NCBI GenBank assembly: GCA_964350445.1
Contig: CAYGKA010000024.1
Span: 1-64,000, forward strand
DNA length: 64,000 nt
Source: Hwanghaeella sp964350445
GTDB taxonomy: Bacteria > Pseudomonadota > Alphaproteobacteria > UBA8366 > Aestuariispiraceae
Reading direction: 5' to 3'
The notes below the pieces were generated by a model that saw only the letters and a program-made list of their open reading frames with translations, ran no database searches and was not told the DNA's origin. Below, piece after piece: positions 17,753-27,966 of this stretch (positions within the stretch are counted from its first letter, which is position 1; the number at the start of each line of letters is the position of its first letter). The translations under genes and the position numbers were made by a program.

Positions 17753-19618
17753 TTACCGCCTGCCGAAGAGACGCTCGATATCCGCCAGTTTCAGTTCGAC
17801 ATAGGTCGGACGGCCATGATTGCACTGGCCGGAATGCGGCGTCGCTTCCATTTGCCTAAGCAGGGCGTTCATTTCCTCGGTATTGAGCCGCCGGCCCGCC
17901 CGGACGGATCCGTGGCACGCCATCGTCCCGCAGACCTCTTCCAGTTTCTCTTTCAGGGTAAAGGCATCGCCCAGATCGGAAAGTTCGTCGGCCAAATCGC
18001 GCACCAGCCCCTGTACGTCCAAATCGCCCAGCAGCGACGGCGTTTCGCGAACCGCGACGGCCCCCGGCCCGAATCCTTCGAGGACCAACCCCAGTTCCGC
18101 CAATTCCTCAGCGCGGGAGAGCAGTTTGGCCGCGGCCTCGTCATCCAGCTCGACGATCTCCGGGATCAGCAATCCCTGTCGCGGGACGCCTCTCTCGCCC
18201 AGCGCCTGCTTCATTCTTTCGTAGACCAGGCGCTCATGAGCCGCATGCTGATCGACGATCACAATGCCGTCACGCGTCTGGGCGACGACATAGGTTTCAT
18301 GCAATTGCGCCCGCGCGGCGCCGAGCGGGTGATTTTCCCAGGCTATGGTCCCCGGCACGCCGTCATCCGACCGGGCCGCCGGGGCGAAGCCGATATCCTG
18401 CGCCCCATCCAACGGGCCGTGAAACGCTGCGGCGGCCTCCGCCAGACCGGCGGTCGCCCCCTGAAGCGGTGCATAGCCGGGTGTATAACCGCCGGATGGC
18501 ATTCGCACGGCGCCCGAATGCGGCCGGCCTGTGAACGAAAACTGATGCCCCATCCCATTGGATCCTTGCGGCCGGATAGAGCCCAACGCCGCGGCGGATA
18601 CGGTCGTTGAAGCCCGGTGGCCCGCTTCCGCCAGGGCATGTTTCAACGCGCCGACGACCAACCCGCGAACGGAACCGGGATCGCGGAACCGGACCTCCGC
18701 CTTCGCGGGGTGGACATTGACGTCCACCATGCGGGGCTCGACCTCCAGGAACAGCGCCAGAAGAGGATGCCGGTCGCGGGCCAGGAAATCCGCATAGGCG
18801 GCGCGAACCGCCCCGGTCAGTTGTTTGTCCTTCACCGGGCGGCCGTTGACGAAAAGAAACTGCATCGCAGCCGTGCCGCGGTTCAGCGTCGGCAAGCCGG
18901 CGAAACCGGACAGGGTCGCACCGTCCCGCTCCGCCGAAATCGGCAGGGCGTTCTCCATGAATTCCCGCCCCATGATCGCACCCAGGCGGGCCAGCCGTGT
19001 ATCCAGCAATTCTCCCTGTTCGGCGCGCAGCCGGATCCGTTCCCGGTTGCCGTCATGCAGCGAGAAAGAAACCTCCGGATGGGCCATCGCCAGTCGATTC
19101 ACGACCTCGATCACGGCAGAGGTTTCTGCCCGTTCGCTGCGCAGGAATTTGAGGCGCGCCGGAGTCGCATAGAACAGGTCGCGCACCTCGATCCGTGTCC
19201 CTGGCGGGCCGGAAGCCGGCATGACCGATCCCACCTTCCCGCCTTCGATCGCAAGCGCCCAGGCATTCTCTTCACCCGCAGGCCGGCTGGTCAGGGACAT
19301 CCGGCTGACCGAGGCGATGGACGGCAAGGCCTCTCCCCGAAAACCCAGGGTCGCGATGTTGAAAAGGTCTTCGTCGGGCAGTTTGGAGGTCGCGTGGCGT
19401 TCGATCGCCAGCATCAATTCATCCGCCCCCATGCCACAGCCGTCATCGGTAATGGCGATCAGGCTGCGCCCGCCCTCGCGGATGGCGACATCGACCCGTT
19501 GCGCGCCGGCGTCTAGACTGTTTTCAGCCAATTCCTTCACCGCCGAGGCAGGGCGTTCCACCACCTCGCCCGCGGCGATGCGGTTCACGATAGTCTCTGG
19601 TAATCGGCGGATGGCCAT
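17753..19618 (-). CDS. mutL: DNA mismatch repair endonuclease MutL
   Basis: A 621-residue GHKL ATPase that links MutS mismatch recognition to strand removal. N-terminal ATPase motifs are ENSLDAGA at about 32-39, DDGCGM at 58-63 and GFRGEAL at 92-98. The C-terminal domain carries DQHAAHERLVYE at 456-467, which fits the nicking-endonuclease motif DQHA-x2-E-x4-E. It also has ACHGSVRAG at 567-575 and CNHGRP at 599-604 (CPHGRP in most relatives, so one position differs). The protein should therefore nick DNA itself, consistent with an organism lacking MutH. It follows pgi by 21 bases on the same strand, so the two are probably co-transcribed. Confidence 0.96.
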   Translation of the reverse strand: MAIRRLPETIVNRIAAGEVVERPASAVKELAENSLDAGAQRVDVAIREGGRSLIAITDDGCGMGADELMLAIERHATSKLPDEDLFNIATLGFRGEALPSIASVSRMSLTSRPAGEENAWALAIEGGKVGSVMPASGPPGTRIEVRDLFYATPARLKFLRSERAETSAVIEVVNRLAMAHPEVSFSLHDGNRERIRLRAEQGELLDTRLARLGAIMGREFMENALPISAERDGATLSGFAGLPTLNRGTAAMQFLFVNGRPVKDKQLTGAVRAAYADFLARDRHPLLALFLEVEPRMVDVNVHPAKAEVRFRDPGSVRGLVVGALKHALAEAGHRASTTVSAAALGSIRPQGSNGMGHQFSFTGRPHSGAVRMPSGGYTPGYAPLQGATAGLAEAAAAFHGPLDGAQDIGFAPAARSDDGVPGTIAWENHPLGAARAQLHETYVVAQTRDGIVIVDQHAAHERLVYERMKQALGERGVPRQGLLIPEIVELDDEAAAKLLSRAEELAELGLVLEGFGPGAVAVRETPSLLGDLDVQGLVRDLADELSDLGDAFTLKEKLEEVCGTMACHGSVRAGRRLNTEEMNALLRQMEATPHSGQCNHGRPTYVELKLADIERLFGRR

Positions 19619-19639
19619 GGGCCGGGAGGAACCCCCTCC

Positions 19640-20968
19640 TTAACTTGGATTCTGCAGATCGTATAGATACTGACGCGTCAGTTTTTTGCCGTGCTCCACC
19701 GCCGGCTGGTCAAACGGATCGACGTTCAGCAAATGCGCGGACAAGATCGTCTCAAGCATGAAGTGCATCATGATTCCGCCCAACGCGTACTCATTGATCG
19801 CATCGAAATGGATCCGGCGGACGGGTTTGCTGTGTTCGATCAGTGTTTCGGACGTGCCGCGGCGCGACGCATCCATCAATTCCGCAAGCGTCCGGCCGGC
19901 CAGATAGTCCATGCCGGTCAGTTTCGCGAGGTCGGGGTCGACCGGTTCGACGGTACCCGGGCCGACATTCTCGGTATCTTCCTCCAGCGGTCCGGAAAGC
20001 ACGGTGAACATCTTGTCCGCCGGCCCATCGAGCCAAAGCTGCAATTGGCTGTGCTGGTCGACCGGACCGGTGCCGTAGATCGGGGTCGTCCCCTCGCCAT
20101 CCTTGCCGAGGCTTTCCGCCCAAAGCTGGCGGTACCAACGGGCGAGAGAGCCGAGACGGTCGCTATAAGCCAGCATGACATGCGACATGATCCCGCAACT
20201 TTTGTTGAGGCCGACATTGACGGCGGCGCCCAGGGCCGGGTCGGCCGTAAGCGGGTCTTTCGCCGTCAGGGTTCGGTTCAGGATATCGGCGGCCCCTTCA
20301 CGCACCGCCTTGGCATCGAGACCGGCAATCAGAGTCGGCAACAGCCCGACCACAGATAGAACCGAATACCGGCCGCCGACCTTGGGATCGTGATCCAGAA
20401 CCGGCAGATCGAATTCCTTAGCCAGCCGGCGCAACGGGTTCTCCCCGGGCTCGGTGATGATGGTGACGTGATCCTTGATCCGGGAATCGCCCAAGGTGGC
20501 CCGCAACAACGGCAGCACGCTGAGGAACTGCATCAGCGTTTCCGCGGTGCCGCCGGATTTGGAAATCACGATCCAGCCTGTCTTGCGGCGGTCCAAGTGA
20601 CGGATGACACGATTGAAGCCGAAAGGATCGACGTTTGTCACGATATGCAGCCTTGGCGCCAATCCGCGTTTGTCGGGGTCCGCCATGGTGTAGAGGGCAC
20701 GGCCGCCCAGGCTTGATCCGCCGGTGCCCAGCACCACGACGTCCTCGAAGAAATTGCGGTACCGGTCGGCGACCGTTTCCATTTCCGGAAGATCGTCGCG
20801 CCGTTCGGGCAAGCGAAGCAAGGGCAGCGCGCCGCTTTCCTTCTTGCTGCGAAGGACTTCGATACCTTCCGACAGACCGGACGCATAGCCCGCGACTTGA
20901 TCCTGTGTAAGTCCTTTCGGACCGATAAGGTCCGCCATGCAGGCTTCGGTATCTTGTTTATACGGCAT
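19640..20968 (-). CDS. pgi: Glucose-6-phosphate isomerase
   Basis: A 442-residue sugar isomerase that interconverts glucose 6-phosphate and fructose 6-phosphate, cytoplasmic. The sugar-phosphate-binding motifs are GTGGSSLGGR at 81-90 and SKSGGT at 136-141, followed by GGRYSVLSVVGLLP and the active-site stretch YGTGPVDQHSQLQLW. The C-terminal VEHGKKLTRQYL holds the family lysine. It is shorter than the 550-residue E. coli enzyme, like many alphaproteobacterial forms. A later ATG at 20938 (MADLIGPKG) is an equally plausible start because neither has a strong ribosome site. It probably forms an operon with mutL. Confidence 0.94.
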   Translation of the reverse strand: MPYKQDTEACMADLIGPKGLTQDQVAGYASGLSEGIEVLRSKKESGALPLLRLPERRDDLPEMETVADRYRNFFEDVVVLGTGGSSLGGRALYTMADPDKRGLAPRLHIVTNVDPFGFNRVIRHLDRRKTGWIVISKSGGTAETLMQFLSVLPLLRATLGDSRIKDHVTIITEPGENPLRRLAKEFDLPVLDHDPKVGGRYSVLSVVGLLPTLIAGLDAKAVREGAADILNRTLTAKDPLTADPALGAAVNVGLNKSCGIMSHVMLAYSDRLGSLARWYRQLWAESLGKDGEGTTPIYGTGPVDQHSQLQLWLDGPADKMFTVLSGPLEEDTENVGPGTVEPVDPDLAKLTGMDYLAGRTLAELMDASRRGTSETLIEHSKPVRRIHFDAINEYALGGIMMHFMLETILSAHLLNVDPFDQPAVEHGKKLTRQYLYDLQNPS

Positions 20969-21097
20969 CGTCGCTATCGGCTCACTATATGGTCTAAGGA
21001 AAGTAGGACTACCGGAACGCCCGACCTTAGGGCCCGCGCATACTCGCCCACCCTGCTTGGCCGTTCAAGTGGCCGCGATCACACAGCAGCAGGAGAT

Positions 21098-22444
21098 TTA
21101 TCCGCCGATATCCGGCACGGGCCGGGTCGCAACCACGCCGTCCGGCTTTCCGACGACGACGATCGTCAATGCATCGGGATCGAACAGTTCCCTGGCCACC
21201 CGGTTGGCTTGTTCCAGCGTAACGGCTTCCAGAAAGCCATTGCGTCTGTCGATGTAGTCGATGCCCAGCCCGTAATACTGAATGCCGGTCAGGGCGCCGG
21301 AGATCTGCCCCGTTGTCGTGAATCGCAGCGGGTAGGAACCGGTCAGGTACGTCTTCGCGTTTTCCAACTCTTCCGCGGTTACGCCTTTGTCCCTGACCTT
21401 GGCCCATTCATCGCGAATGATATCGACGGACTCCGAGACGGACTCGTTCCGCGTCGATACTCCGGCCATGACCAGAGTAGATCGTTGCAGGTCTTGAAGG
21501 GCCGCATAGGTGGAATAGGCCAAGCCGCGCTTTTCGCGAACTTCCTCCGTCAATCGGGAGGAGAACCCGCTACCGCCCAGAACATGGGTGACGAGATAGG
21601 CGGCGTAGTAGTCCGGGTCCATCCGGTCGATGCCCGGCTGCGCCATGGCCACAACGCTTTGCGGCACGTCCTGTTCGATCACGATGACGCCGCCTTCCGA
21701 CGACGCTTGGACCTCGGGAAGAACCGCGATGTCGCCTTTCTCAGGCAGGCCGCCGAAAATCTTGTCCAGCATCGGCCTCAATTCATCGGCGGTGATATTC
21801 CCAACCACGCCGATGATAAGTCTGTCGCGCGTCAGCGTGCGGGTCACGAAATGCCGCATATCCTCGACTGTGACGGCCTGAATGCCAGCGATCGTGCCGC
21901 CACCGGGACGGCCATAGGGATCGTCGCCGTATAAAGTCTTCATCAAGGCCCTGCCCGCCCTGGCGTTGGGGCTCGTCTCACGGCGCTTCATGTTGATCAG
22001 GATCTGCCCTCGAATCCGCTCCACTGCATCCTCATCGAAGCGCGGCGCGGTCAGGGCAAGCGTCAGCAGCCGCACCGCCTCGTCGCGGTACCGGTTGAGC
22101 GTCATGAAGCTGCCGGAAAAGGAATCCCGCCCCGCCGAGAAGCTGATGCCGATGGATTTGTCGTTCAGAATGCGCTGGAAGGTCTGGCTGTCCAAGTCGG
22201 CCGCCCCTTCGTCCAGCAGACTGGAAACCAGCTCCGCCAGTCCTTCCTTTCCGACCGGATCGAGAGACTCGCCGCCCTGGAACAGGAAATTCATTGAAAT
22301 GAGATCAGCCGTGTCGTCCTCGACGAGCCAAGCCTCAATGCCGCCGGGGCTGACGACTTCCTGAATATCGATGGCCCTTGCCGGGCCGCTCCAGACGATC
22401 AGCACGCCGACCAGCGCCACCCAAACCACAGTAATATTCCGCAT
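21098..22444 (-). CDS. M16 family peptidase-like protein, non-catalytic subunit
   Basis: A 448-residue exported protein with an N-terminal signal sequence (MRNITVVWVALVGVLIVW ... ARA at residue 24) and the paired domains of pitrilysin-type M16 proteins. The zinc motif HxxEH is missing: the corresponding region reads GKEGLAELVSSLLDEGA. The C-terminal arginine-tyrosine pair (SSRLTEEVREKRGLAYS) is kept. In the mitochondrial-processing-peptidase-like bacterial pairs, one subunit is catalytic and the other supports substrate binding, which fits the adjacent active gene. The start overlaps the stop of that gene by one base (TGATG), implying coupled translation in a 1:1 ratio. Probably periplasmic. 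Confidence 0.88.
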   Translation of the reverse strand: MRNITVVWVALVGVLIVWSGPARAIDIQEVVSPGGIEAWLVEDDTADLISMNFLFQGGESLDPVGKEGLAELVSSLLDEGAADLDSQTFQRILNDKSIGISFSAGRDSFSGSFMTLNRYRDEAVRLLTLALTAPRFDEDAVERIRGQILINMKRRETSPNARAGRALMKTLYGDDPYGRPGGGTIAGIQAVTVEDMRHFVTRTLTRDRLIIGVVGNITADELRPMLDKIFGGLPEKGDIAVLPEVQASSEGGVIVIEQDVPQSVVAMAQPGIDRMDPDYYAAYLVTHVLGGSGFSSRLTEEVREKRGLAYSTYAALQDLQRSTLVMAGVSTRNESVSESVDIIRDEWAKVRDKGVTAEELENAKTYLTGSYPLRFTTTGQISGALTGIQYYGLGIDYIDRRNGFLEAVTLEQANRVARELFDPDALTIVVVGKPDGVVATRPVPDIGG

Positions 22445-23832
22445 CAGGACTTTCCTTTCGCCGCGGCGTTGGCTTCCTGTGCCGTCTCATCGGCCGGCAA
22501 CAGTTTGGACACAAAGGCACCTTGGTCTTTCAGGACAAACCGCAATGCCTCGTTGACCTGATCTACCGTCACCGCGGCGATCCTGTCCGGCCAGGCCTCA
22601 ACATCCGCGGCCGACCGCCCGATTGTGACGGCGGCGCCCAAGGTGCGGGCGATCCCCTGGAAGGAGTCCTTCGCCAATTCGGCCGCATCGGTCAGACGAA
22701 TGACGGCACGCGCCACCTCATCCTCCGTAACGCCGTCACGCAGGATTTCATCAATCGTCGCCTCCATGGCCGCCGTGGCCTCGTCCAGCGTCTTGCCGGG
22801 CGCCGGTGACACGTAGAAGCCCAATGTCGCTGGCCCGCGGCTGTCGGGCGAATACCACGCCCCGGCGGATGCCGCGATCTTGTCCTGAACGACCAGGGAA
22901 TTGTACAGTCGGCTGCTCGTTCCGCCGCTCAACACTTCCACCAGCACTTGGAGCGGATAGGCGTGTTCCGCATCCCCATACAGGTAACTGGGCGCCAGAT
23001 AGCGTTTGCTCCAGGACGGTTGGGTGACATCGCGATCACGCAGCACCACGGTGCCGTCAGACTGGTGCGGCGGTTCGCGCCAATCGACCTTGGCGGGAAC
23101 GTCTCTGGCCGGAATAGCGCCGTAATATTTCTTCGCCAACGGCAGGACATCGGCCATTGTCACATCGCCGACCACAACCAGAACGGCGTTGTTGGGTGCA
23201 TACCAGCGGTCATAGAAAGCTTCGATGTCCCCTGGCGTAAGGTCGTGTATTTCATGCGCCCATCCGATGATCGGTCTGCCATAGGGATGGTTCATGTAGA
23301 AAGCCGCATTCGCCTGTTCGGCCAATCGGGCGCCGGGCTGGTTTTCGGTTCGGGACCGGCGCTCTTCCAAAATCACCTTCCGTTCCGTCTCGATTTCGCC
23401 GGGATCGAACTTGAGGTTCCGCATCCGGTCGGCTTCCAGCCGCATGACGAGTTCCATCCGATCGACGGCAATCGACTGGAAGTAAGCGGTATAGTCGGAA
23501 CTGGTGAAAGCGTTTTCCTGGCCGCCGTTTTTCGCCACGGTTTCCGAGAATTGTCCGGCAGGGATGGTTTCCGTCCCCTTGAACATCAGATGCTCGAAGA
23601 AATGCGCCAGACCGGACTTGCCCTGAGGTTCGTCCATCGCGCCGACCTTGTACCAGACCATATGCGTGATGACCGGCGCGCGGCGCTTGGTGACGACGAC
23701 AACCTCCATCCCATTGGACAGCGTCGCGGTCTCAGGGTCGAAGACACCGGCAAAGCCGGACCGTGCCGTAAGTGACACCGCCGTCAGCGCCAGGATTGCC
23801 GCCAGGAAGAATGTATGTCGCTTTCGGATCAC
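22444..23832 (-). CDS. M16 family zinc metallopeptidase, catalytic subunit
   Basis: A 462-residue zinc peptidase. The active-site motif HFFEH is at 77-81 and the third ligand lies in the downstream ERKVILEERR stretch. An N-terminal signal sequence (about residues 1-29, ending GFAG) predicts export to the periplasm. The GTG at 23832 was preferred because GAGG sits five bases before it; a GTG seven codons earlier has a ribosome site almost touching the codon. It is followed with a one-base overlap by the inactive M16 partner. Substrates of such pairs are peptides or misfolded proteins in the envelope; nothing here identifies them. Confidence 0.9.
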   Translation of the reverse strand: MIRKRHTFFLAAILALTAVSLTARSGFAGVFDPETATLSNGMEVVVVTKRRAPVITHMVWYKVGAMDEPQGKSGLAHFFEHLMFKGTETIPAGQFSETVAKNGGQENAFTSSDYTAYFQSIAVDRMELVMRLEADRMRNLKFDPGEIETERKVILEERRSRTENQPGARLAEQANAAFYMNHPYGRPIIGWAHEIHDLTPGDIEAFYDRWYAPNNAVLVVVGDVTMADVLPLAKKYYGAIPARDVPAKVDWREPPHQSDGTVVLRDRDVTQPSWSKRYLAPSYLYGDAEHAYPLQVLVEVLSGGTSSRLYNSLVVQDKIAASAGAWYSPDSRGPATLGFYVSPAPGKTLDEATAAMEATIDEILRDGVTEDEVARAVIRLTDAAELAKDSFQGIARTLGAAVTIGRSAADVEAWPDRIAAVTVDQVNEALRFVLKDQGAFVSKLLPADETAQEANAAAKGKS

Positions 23833-23947
23833 GTCAGCCTCGCTCGGTTGCACCCTTCCCTATATAGGGCGCGCAGGCCGTGACGGAAACGCAGCGGCTG
23901 AACAAAAGGTAGATCGGAGGCAGGGAAGCCGTCAGCGATGAGCCGAC

Positions 23948-24541
23948 CTAGAACGGCCACTTGAAGAGCGGTTCTTCCTTTTGAGTGGTGATCGTCGGCG
24001 TGTCGCCTTCGGTCACGGGCCGGCCCAAGCTGGAGTTTTCCTGCAACCGCTTGGATTCGCCTTCCGCATCGACGACGGCGCCCGGCAAGGATTTGTCCTT
24101 CCAGAACAGAAGGTCATCGACGAAACCTTCATTCTCACGCGCGAGCGACTCGCTTTCGTCATCGATGACGCGGCGAATCTCAGGATCGACGTTCAAGGCG
24201 CTTGCCTTGGCAAGCAGAGCAATCTCACTAGGGCTATTGCCCTGCGCGACCTTTTCACGCACCAGGCGCTGCTGTTGCCGCGGTGTCAGGTCATTGCCCA
24301 CCAGGGCTGCCCGAGCGGTCGAGCGCGGCGTCACACGGTTCAATTCGTCAGCGCCCGGATCAGGCGCCCGCAACCCGAAATCGGGCGGCAGGGTCAAAGG
24401 CGCGCGCTTCACGACGGAGAATTCATCGGGCCCGCCACGCTGATAACCGAACAGGTTGCCAAGATTGGATTCACACCCCGCCAACAGCATGGATGCGGCA
24501 ATCACGGCGCAGACGCCTAACGTCCTGGAAATTCGAACCAT
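23948..24541 (-). CDS. DUF3035 family lipoprotein
   Basis: A 197-residue predicted lipoprotein. The signal peptide ends in the lipobox LLAGC with the cysteine at residue 23. The mature part contains PLTLPPDFGLRAP, typical of DUF3035, a family of unknown function common in alphaproteobacteria, and a mostly hydrophilic remainder. It lies 36 bases downstream of lspA, the lipoprotein signal peptidase that would process it, and 115 bases upstream of the M16 peptidases. No enzymatic motif is visible. Confidence 0.82.
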   Translation of the reverse strand: MVRISRTLGVCAVIAASMLLAGCESNLGNLFGYQRGGPDEFSVVKRAPLTLPPDFGLRAPDPGADELNRVTPRSTARAALVGNDLTPRQQQRLVREKVAQGNSPSEIALLAKASALNVDPEIRRVIDDESESLARENEGFVDDLLFWKDKSLPGAVVDAEGESKRLQENSSLGRPVTEGDTPTITTQKEEPLFKWPF

Positions 24542-24577
24542 GGTACTGTCTTCGTCCCGAAGCCTTTGCGGCCGATA

Positions 24578-25093
24578 TTACGCCGCGTTGTCCGTCTTGT
24601 TAACTAACCCATCCAGCAGGATCAATCCAACCCCAACGACAATCGCCGAATCCGCCACGTTGAAGGCGGGCCAATGATAACCCGCTATATGGAGATCCAG
24701 AAAGTCGAATACAGCCCCGAACCGGACCCGGTCGACAACATTCCCGACCGCCCCGCCAATCACCAGTCCCAGCGCCAAGGCGAGCATCCAGTGCCCGGCC
24801 TTGCGCAGCCAAAAGAACAATCCGACGGCGATCGCAAGCGCCAGGGCGGAAAGGGCCCAACGCCCGAATTCCTCGCCATCCGAAAACATCCCGAAGCTGA
24901 CGCCGCGGTTCCAGACCGTCACCAGATTGAAGAAGCCGGTCACTTCGATAGGGCCCTGGGCGGATTGGACGATACCCAGGAAGATCCACTTCGTGACCTG
25001 GTCCAGAAAAATCGTCACACCGCTGACAGCCAGTCCCAGCCACATCAGGGATCGGCCGCCCAAGGTCGTTCGTGTCATGCCGGCTTGTGTCAT
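24578..25093 (-). CDS. lspA: Lipoprotein signal peptidase (signal peptidase II)
   Basis: A 171-residue inner-membrane aspartic protease that cleaves prolipoproteins after lipidation. Four hydrophobic segments are evident. The catalytic aspartates are D130 (RFGAVFDFLD) and D148 (PAFNVADSAI). The frame is open further upstream inside ileS, but the ATG at 25093 was chosen because it overlaps the ileS stop as ATGA, a common coupling arrangement, and fits family length. Confidence 0.95.
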   Translation of the reverse strand: MTQAGMTRTTLGGRSLMWLGLAVSGVTIFLDQVTKWIFLGIVQSAQGPIEVTGFFNLVTVWNRGVSFGMFSDGEEFGRWALSALALAIAVGLFFWLRKAGHWMLALALGLVIGGAVGNVVDRVRFGAVFDFLDLHIAGYHWPAFNVADSAIVVGVGLILLDGLVNKTDNAA

Positions 25094-27966
25094 TCTGCCG
25101 CCGTTGGAAGGCTGCGAACCGCTTCGGCGCACCGGCCGCATGTGCCCGGCGCATCCGCGTGCTGACCGACATCGGGAAGAACACGCCAGCAGCGCTCGCA
25201 TTTCTCACCGTCGGCCGGGGTCGTGGCGACGCCAATGCCCGGAACGTCGGACAGGGAGAAGACATCACCCGCGACGTCACCGGCCTGAACCGTCAGGCCG
25301 GATGTGATGCAAACTTCCGCCAAGTCCACATCCGATACCTTCGCCAGCATATCCGCGGGCACGGTCACGACCGGGGCCGACTGAAGGCTCGACCCGATAC
25401 GCTTTTCCGCACGCTCGATTTCGAGCGCCCCCAGGACGACACGCCGGATTTGCCGAACAGCCGCCCATTTTTCCGCCACCGCCGGCGCGGCCCATTCACC
25501 CGGAACAGAGGGGAAGACCCGAAGATGGACCGAATTGTTGTCCGCATCGCCGGTATGGGCCAGCCATGCCTCTTCCGCCGTGAAACTCAAGATCGGCGCG
25601 AGCCAGGCGGTGAGGCAGGAGAACAACTCCTCCAGAACCGTCAGGCAGGCTCGGCGCTTCAGGTCATCGGGAGGGTCGCAATACAGGCTGTCCTTGCGGA
25701 TATCGAAATAGAAGGCGCTGAGGTCGATGGCGCAGAAGTCATGCAACTCCCGGAACACCCGATGGAAATCGTATTCCACGATCGACTTCCGGACGATCGC
25801 GTCCAGTTCCCAAAGGCGGTGCAGCATCAACCGCTCAAGTTCCGGCATCTGCTCAATCGGCAAACGGTCGGACGGACTTTCACCGTTTAGATTGCCGAGC
25901 AGCCAGCGCAGCGTATTCCGGAACCGCCGGTAGTAGTCCGACAGTTGTTTCAACGTGCCTTCGCCGACGCGTAGATCGTTGTAGTAATCTTCGAACACGA
26001 CCCAAAGGCGCAGGATGTCCGCGCCGTACTTGTCGTTCACCTCCTGGGGCACGACCTGGTTGCCCTTGGACTTGGACATTTTAGTCCCGTCCTCGGCCAT
26101 GATGAACCCATGGGTCAGGACCGCATCATAGGGCGCACGCCCCCGCGTACCGCAGGATTCAAGCAGTGAGGAGTGGAACCAGCCGCGATGCTGGTCCGTC
26201 CCTTCCAGATAGAGCGACGCTGGCCATTGCAGGTCTTCCCGCTGCTCCAGCACGAACGCATGGGTGGATCCGCTGTCGAACCAGACATCGACGACGTCCA
26301 TGACCTGTTCGAAATCGTCGGCATTGTAGTCGTTGCCGAGGAACCGGGACGGATCGGAACTGAACCACGCATCGGCCCCTTCTTCCCGAAACGCCTCGAC
26401 GATACGATCAACGACCTGCTGATCGCGCAAAGGCTCGCCCGTCGCCTTGGAAACGAAAACCGGGATCGGCACGCCCCAGGCGCGCTGCCGGGAGATGACC
26501 CAGTCCGGCCGATTTTCGATCATCGAATACAGCCGGTTCTTGCCGCCTTTCGGGTAGAAGGCGGTGTTGTCGATCGCCTCCAACGCCTTTTTCCGCAAGT
26601 CGTTCGTCTTCATCGAGATGAACCACTGTGCCGTGTTCCGGAAGATGAGCGGCGCCTTGGACCGCCAGGAATGCGGATAGGAGTGCTTCAAATTGCCTTT
26701 TGCCAGCAATTTGCCGGCGATGGCCAGGTTGCGAAGAACCGTGCCGTTCGCGTCGCCTTCCTTGCCTTCCGTGGTCAGCACGGCCTTGCCGGCCAGCAGC
26801 GGGACATGGTCGTAGAACACGCCGTCTTCGCCCACCGTCTGCGGGATTTCCAACTCATTGGCCATGCCGAGCGACCAGTCATCCGCGCCATGGCCCGGCG
26901 CGATATGAACGAAACCGGTCCCGGCGTCGTCGGTGACGAAATCCGCGTCCAGGACGGGACAATCATAGTCGTAGCCGCCCTGCGCATCGTCATAGCCGCG
27001 CCAAGGATGCGCGCATTTCGTCCCAATCACCTGGTCGCCCTTCAGCGTGGCGACCACCGTTTTGCCGGTGATGCCTGCCTTTTCGCATACCGCATCCTGA
27101 AGCGCCTTGGCGACGACGAGGCGTTCGCCAACGACCGCCTTAGAGTTCTCTGCGATTTCCGTGACATCCATCACCACGTAGTCGAAGTCGCGATGCGCGG
27201 CGACCGCCCGGTTGCCGGGGATCGTCCAGGGAGTCGTGGTCCAGATGACGACCGTCGCGCCTTCCAGTTCCGGCACCGACGCGGCGACGACCGGGAACTT
27301 CACCCAGATCATCGTCGACTTGTGCTCCTGGTACTCGACCTCGGCCTCGGCCAGCGCGGTTTTCTCGACCACGGACCACAGCACCGGCTTGGACCCCTTG
27401 TAGAGCGCGCCGTTCATCAGAAACTTGCCCAGTTCCGCGACGATCTGCGCTTCGGCGCCAAAGGCCATGGTGGTGTAGGGATTATCCCAATCGCCCAGCA
27501 CGCCGAGCCGCTTGAATTCCGACCGCTGGATGTCGATCCATTTGTCGGCGAAGTCGCGGCATTCCTTGCGGAACTCGACAATCGGCACCTCGTCCTTGTC
27601 CTGGCCGGCGGCGCGGTACTGCTCCTCGATTTTCCACTCGATGGGCAGGCCGTGGCAGTCCCAGCCGGGAACGTAGTTCGCGTCCTTGCCCAGCATCTGC
27701 TGCGACTTGTTGATGATGTCCTTCAGGATCTTGTTCAGCGCGTGGCCGATATGTAGATGCCCGTTCGCATAGGGAGGACCGTCATGCAGGATGAATTTTT
27801 CGCGGCCCTTCGATGCCTCGCGAAGCTGCCGCCAAAGGTCGATGCGCGCCCAACGGTCCAGCAGTTCGGGTTCCTTTGTCGGCAGACCGCCCCGCATGGG
27901 AAAATCGGTCTTCGGCAGCGCGATGGTGTCCCGGTAATCGGGCGCGGAGGGTGTATTTTCAGTCAT
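25090..27966 (-). CDS. ileS: Isoleucyl-tRNA synthetase
   Basis: A 958-residue class I aminoacyl-tRNA synthetase that charges tRNA-Ile and edits valine. The signature motifs are PPYANGHLHIGHA with HIGH at 72-75, and KMSKSKGN for ATP. The editing domain contains WTTTPWTIPGN. The C-terminal zinc-binding region reads CERCWRVLP ... CGRC. The ATG at 27966 is preceded by GGAACTGGA; an in-frame start 20 codons earlier lacks support. It is followed by lspA with a 4-base overlap, the common ribF-ileS-lspA order. Confidence 0.97.
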   Translation of the reverse strand: MTENTPSAPDYRDTIALPKTDFPMRGGLPTKEPELLDRWARIDLWRQLREASKGREKFILHDGPPYANGHLHIGHALNKILKDIINKSQQMLGKDANYVPGWDCHGLPIEWKIEEQYRAAGQDKDEVPIVEFRKECRDFADKWIDIQRSEFKRLGVLGDWDNPYTTMAFGAEAQIVAELGKFLMNGALYKGSKPVLWSVVEKTALAEAEVEYQEHKSTMIWVKFPVVAASVPELEGATVVIWTTTPWTIPGNRAVAAHRDFDYVVMDVTEIAENSKAVVGERLVVAKALQDAVCEKAGITGKTVVATLKGDQVIGTKCAHPWRGYDDAQGGYDYDCPVLDADFVTDDAGTGFVHIAPGHGADDWSLGMANELEIPQTVGEDGVFYDHVPLLAGKAVLTTEGKEGDANGTVLRNLAIAGKLLAKGNLKHSYPHSWRSKAPLIFRNTAQWFISMKTNDLRKKALEAIDNTAFYPKGGKNRLYSMIENRPDWVISRQRAWGVPIPVFVSKATGEPLRDQQVVDRIVEAFREEGADAWFSSDPSRFLGNDYNADDFEQVMDVVDVWFDSGSTHAFVLEQREDLQWPASLYLEGTDQHRGWFHSSLLESCGTRGRAPYDAVLTHGFIMAEDGTKMSKSKGNQVVPQEVNDKYGADILRLWVVFEDYYNDLRVGEGTLKQLSDYYRRFRNTLRWLLGNLNGESPSDRLPIEQMPELERLMLHRLWELDAIVRKSIVEYDFHRVFRELHDFCAIDLSAFYFDIRKDSLYCDPPDDLKRRACLTVLEELFSCLTAWLAPILSFTAEEAWLAHTGDADNNSVHLRVFPSVPGEWAAPAVAEKWAAVRQIRRVVLGALEIERAEKRIGSSLQSAPVVTVPADMLAKVSDVDLAEVCITSGLTVQAGDVAGDVFSLSDVPGIGVATTPADGEKCERCWRVLPDVGQHADAPGTCGRCAEAVRSLPTAAE

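Noticed and set aside
26173..27756. A 527-codon plus-strand frame opposite ileS
   Set aside because: It lies entirely within the coding sequence of ileS, has no motif, and reflects codon bias on the other strand. The same applies to the long frames at 49779-51446 and 56253-57569.
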